Shown: positions 3,144 through 5,608 of the stretch, piece after piece | Layout of the letters: each line of letters starts with the position of its first letter | Numbering within the stretch: position 1 is the stretch's first letter | Source of the DNA: Microcaldota archaeon | GTDB taxonomy: Archaea > Micrarchaeota > Micrarchaeia > Micrarchaeales > CABMGC01 | Reading direction: 5' to 3' | Assembly: GCA_030043435.1 (NCBI GenBank) | Contig: JASHXR010000106.1 | Coordinates: 1 to 5,608 of the forward strand | Length of the DNA: 5,608 nucleotides | Made by a program: the position numbers and the translations under genes | Notes under the pieces: model-generated | Databases searched by the model: none | What the model was told of the DNA's origin: nothing | The model's input: only the letters and a program-made list of their open reading frames with translations

Positions 3144-5489
3144 TTGGACGGAGAGGCAACGCCAGTAACGGCAGAGACGCACGTCGCGCCGCAGCACCAC
3201 GTCCACGCTGCCGGCCATAGGCAGCACGTCACTCTCGCAGAACGCATAGGTGCGCTCGCAGGAGACAGGCGCTTCAGGCTCTGCATCACCGCCTTCCTCA
3301 TCTACACTGTGATAACCCTTGTGATGTTCTGGTACGTCACGCTCGGCATAGCGTCGTATGTGCCGAACGGCCAAGGCGACGTCTACCAGTCCATGTGGAA
3401 CCTCTGGTGGGCATCCTTCTCCGTCTTCTCGCTCCACTCCTCGCCGTACTTCACGCACCTGATCTTCTTCCCAGTCGGCGCCAACCTCGCGACGCAGGAC
3501 CTCTCGCCCCTTGCCGGCATCCTTAGTGCACCGTTCCAGGCGGTCAGCCTCGCCTTCGCCTACAACATAATCTTCCTTCTGGGCTTCATCCTCTCAGGCC
3601 TCTTCACCTTCATGCTCCTGCTCTACCTCACCAAGAACAGCTACGCCTCGTTCCTCGGCGGCCTCGTCTTCGCCTTCAGCCCGATGCACACGGCGCAGGC
3701 CATAGGCCACCTGAACTGGGCGTCTATAGAGTTCGTGCCTCTCTTCCTCCTCTTCTTCATACTCATGGTCAGGGAGACGAGACTAAGGTATGTCGTCGCG
3801 TCTGCCGTCTCGTTCCTGTTTGTCGTCTTCTTCGGCGACCCTGAGCAGGGCATAATCCTGATCGTCTTCGTAGTGCTGCTAGGCGCAGCGTACCTGCTGC
3901 TCAGGAGGAGGAGCGCGCTGGCCATGGCCATGAACAAGGGCTTTGCAGTGCGCTTTGGGGCGATGGTAGCGCTGATATTGATACTGGGAAGCCCGTTCCT
4001 CATCCCCATAACCGAGAGCCTGCTCTCGTCATCTACGCTCGCTACCGCCAACCAGCTCTCCGGCCCGGTGAACCAGCTGCTCTGGAGCGACAACCTCGCA
4101 TCGTACTTCCTGCCCAGCTACTACAACGGCATCTTCCACACGGCCTCGCTCTCGTACTTCCACTCCGTATACGGGCTTATCTACAACAACGTGGTCTACA
4201 CCCCTGACGTCACCGAGAAGGTCTCGTACCTCGGCTACTCGGTGCTCGCGCTTGCGTTGATAGCGCTCTACTTCGACTTCAGGAGGCACAAGCTCAGGAA
4301 CACCGCGGTATGGCTCGTGCTCCTCCTCGCTTTCGGATGGCTCTCACTGGGTCCTGAATTGCAGGTCATGGGCACCCTGACTGGCATACCTGCAGTCTAC
4401 GCGGCCTACAGCCATATCCCCATCTTCAACATCGTCAGGGAGCCCGGCAGGTTCGACCTCGGCGTGACCCTCTGCCTTGCGGTCCTCTCAGCACTGGGGT
4501 TCGCGTACCTGACCGAGGGAAAGCCACGGACCCAGGTCCTGATATGCGCCGCGGTCTTCTTCGTACTTATAATGATCGAGTACGGCGCTATGCCGCTCAC
4601 GCAGGGATACGCGGCCTCGCTCACGGCAAACGCCACCATCCCGACTGCATATTCGCAGCTTGGCAAGCTCAACGGTAACTTCTCCGTGCTTGTGCTACCT
4701 GCCCTCCCAGATCAGAACTCGACGTCTCCGGACCTCTATCCCGCGATCTCCATGTACTACGCCACTGCGATGGATGGCAAGCCGATACTCGGGGGCTACA
4801 CGAGCAGGGAGAACACCTCGCAGGAGCAGTCGGTTGAGGAGATGCCTGTCGCAGCGGCATCACTGTACCTCGAGGAGGGCGAGGGGCTGGTCTATCCGTC
4901 GCCTGTCATTGGCAACGTGACCAACGAGACGCTGGTCTGGCTCGCCAACTACAACACCCAGTTCATAGCAGTGGAGAGGAGCGCATACAACCTCTCGGAG
5001 CAGGCTACCATATACGACTACCTGACCGATACTTTCGGGAATGCGCTATACGTCGACAACTCGACGTTCGTCTTCGGCACCTCGGATACTGTCCTCGCAA
5101 AAGGCGGCAGGGCGCTGACAGCATACCCGATAGGGACGTGGATACCGGGCTATGAGTTCTGCGGCCCCGGGACGTGCAACAACACCCTGGATACGATGTG
5201 GTGGGGGACAAACGAGCGCGGCATCGTCATCTACGCGCCCAATGCCATGCGCGTCGTGATGAACATCTCCGCCATATCTGCGCTCAACCAGACGCCCCTC
5301 TACCTCTACCTCAACAACACGCAGGTGGGCGTGTTAAACCTGACCTCAGTGCAGCGCCGCTTCTCCGCCTACATCGACGTGAGCCCAGGCTTCAGCCAGC
5401 TCGTCCTCTACACGCCTAATGAGACTGGCGCTCCGAGCCCCTACCTGCTCTACGGCGCCAAGAATATAACGTTTGCGCGCGTTACATGA
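3144..5489 (+). CDS. GT-C-like multi-spanning membrane glycosyltransferase with sequon-rich outer domain
   Basis: A 781-residue membrane protein, probably a polyprenyl-phosphate-sugar-dependent GT-C transferase; donor and acceptor are unknown. Residues 1-46 are a cytosolic tail with six histidines between 13 and 28. About 11-13 membrane segments follow (roughly 47-69, 121-138, 139-162, 197-209, 214-230, 236-253, 268-289, 362-377, 387-402, 438-456, 463-480 are the clearest). The first outer loop carries GDVYQSMWNLWW (78-89), with Asp79 where GT-C enzymes keep a catalytic acidic residue. FFPVGANLATQDLSP (108-122), GHLNW (188-192) and IFNIVREPGRF (427-437) also recur in uncharacterised GT-C/YfhO-like proteins. 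From about 490 to the end is a soluble domain, finishing in a probable beta-sandwich (about 660-781) with a Cys673/Cys678 pair. All 15 N-X-S/T sites lie at 496-774. TTG is the only start before the first membrane segment, and an in-frame TGA directly precedes it. The flippase gene follows after 9 bases. Confidence 0.88.
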   Translation: MDGEATPVTAETHVAPQHHVHAAGHRQHVTLAERIGALAGDRRFRLCITAFLIYTVITLVMFWYVTLGIASYVPNGQGDVYQSMWNLWWASFSVFSLHSSPYFTHLIFFPVGANLATQDLSPLAGILSAPFQAVSLAFAYNIIFLLGFILSGLFTFMLLLYLTKNSYASFLGGLVFAFSPMHTAQAIGHLNWASIEFVPLFLLFFILMVRETRLRYVVASAVSFLFVVFFGDPEQGIILIVFVVLLGAAYLLLRRRSALAMAMNKGFAVRFGAMVALILILGSPFLIPITESLLSSSTLATANQLSGPVNQLLWSDNLASYFLPSYYNGIFHTASLSYFHSVYGLIYNNVVYTPDVTEKVSYLGYSVLALALIALYFDFRRHKLRNTAVWLVLLLAFGWLSLGPELQVMGTLTGIPAVYAAYSHIPIFNIVREPGRFDLGVTLCLAVLSALGFAYLTEGKPRTQVLICAAVFFVLIMIEYGAMPLTQGYAASLTANATIPTAYSQLGKLNGNFSVLVLPALPDQNSTSPDLYPAISMYYATAMDGKPILGGYTSRENTSQEQSVEEMPVAAASLYLEEGEGLVYPSPVIGNVTNETLVWLANYNTQFIAVERSAYNLSEQATIYDYLTDTFGNALYVDNSTFVFGTSDTVLAKGGRALTAYPIGTWIPGYEFCGPGTCNNTLDTMWWGTNERGIVIYAPNAMRVVMNISAISALNQTPLYLYLNNTQVGVLNLTSVQRRFSAYIDVSPGFSQLVLYTPNETGAPSPYLLYGAKNITFARVT

Positions 5490-5498
5490 AGCGTCAAC

Positions 5499-5608
5499 AT
5501 GGCTAGCAATCAAGGGGGCGAGGGCCTTGGCAGGAGGACCGCACGCGTACTCTCCGCCGTGCTGATAGGCCAGGTCATCAGCATAATACTTACCGGCATA
5601 ACGATAGT
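5499..5608 (+). CDS. Putative polysaccharide/oligosaccharide flippase, partial (N-terminus only)
   Basis: Thirty-six complete codons are visible from the ATG at 5499 before the window ends. After a short polar head (MASNQGGEGLGRRTAR) comes a hydrophobic first membrane helix, VLSAVLIGQVISIILTGITIV. The arrangement 'RR..ARvl....iGqvis...tgit' matches the N-terminus of Wzx/MATE-type flippases (polysaccharide_synt family), which move lipid-linked sugars across the membrane. The call rests on one helix plus context: the gene starts 9 bases after the GT-C stop, on the same strand, almost certainly in one operon with it and downstream of a polyprenyl-phosphate sugar synthase. No strong ribosome site is seen in the gap, so translation may be coupled to the preceding gene. 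Another multi-spanning transporter is possible. Confidence 0.65.
   Translation, partial: MASNQGGEGLGRRTARVLSAVLIGQVISIILTGITI

Overview
The window is archaeal chromosomal DNA. The evidence is a proteasome beta subunit with an N-terminal catalytic threonine after a short propeptide, a stand-alone TRAM-domain protein, an archaeal-type (ATPase_2 family) AAA ATPase, TTTAAA-type TATA boxes, and frequent ATA and AGG codons in GC-rich genes. The lineage cannot be fixed from the sequence alone. A DPANN/Micrarchaeota-type or Thermoplasmatota-type genome would fit, but this is a weak inference.

Left part, minus strand: the 5' portion of a proteasome beta gene (1-356, running off the left edge) lies downstream of a TRAM gene (492-734). 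A T-rich stretch and a GC-rich hairpin separate the two. A 356-base gene-free stretch (735-1090) follows. It holds a near-symmetrical TATA box that could fire in both directions, a GC-rich leader for the TRAM gene, and on the plus strand a set of nested inverted repeats that could be a structured RNA.

Middle: a visibly AT-richer ATPase gene (1091-2125, minus strand) stands alone between GC-rich neighbours. A compact pair of 13-bp palindromes lies just upstream of its start. It looks like an acquired, probably self-regulated accessory gene.

Right part, plus strand: a glycan-assembly cluster. It contains a soluble family-2 glycosyltransferase of the dolichyl-phosphate-sugar synthase type (2330-3031), a 781-residue multi-spanning GT-C-like membrane protein with a large, sequon-rich extracytoplasmic domain (3144-5489), and 9 bases later the start of what looks like a lipid-linked oligosaccharide flippase (5499 to the right edge). 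A plausible joint role is to charge a polyprenyl phosphate with sugar on the cytosolic side, flip the carrier or glycan, and transfer sugar on the outer face. The 112-base gap before the GT-C gene carries a 12-bp tandem repeat and a possible hairpin over the ribosome-binding site of a TTG start.

I saw no CRISPR array, insertion sequence, tRNA, rRNA or recognisable defence system. The least explained items are the palindrome pair at 2133-2162, the candidate RNA at about 905-1070, and the confinement of all 15 N-glycosylation sequons to the last 300 residues of the GT-C protein.
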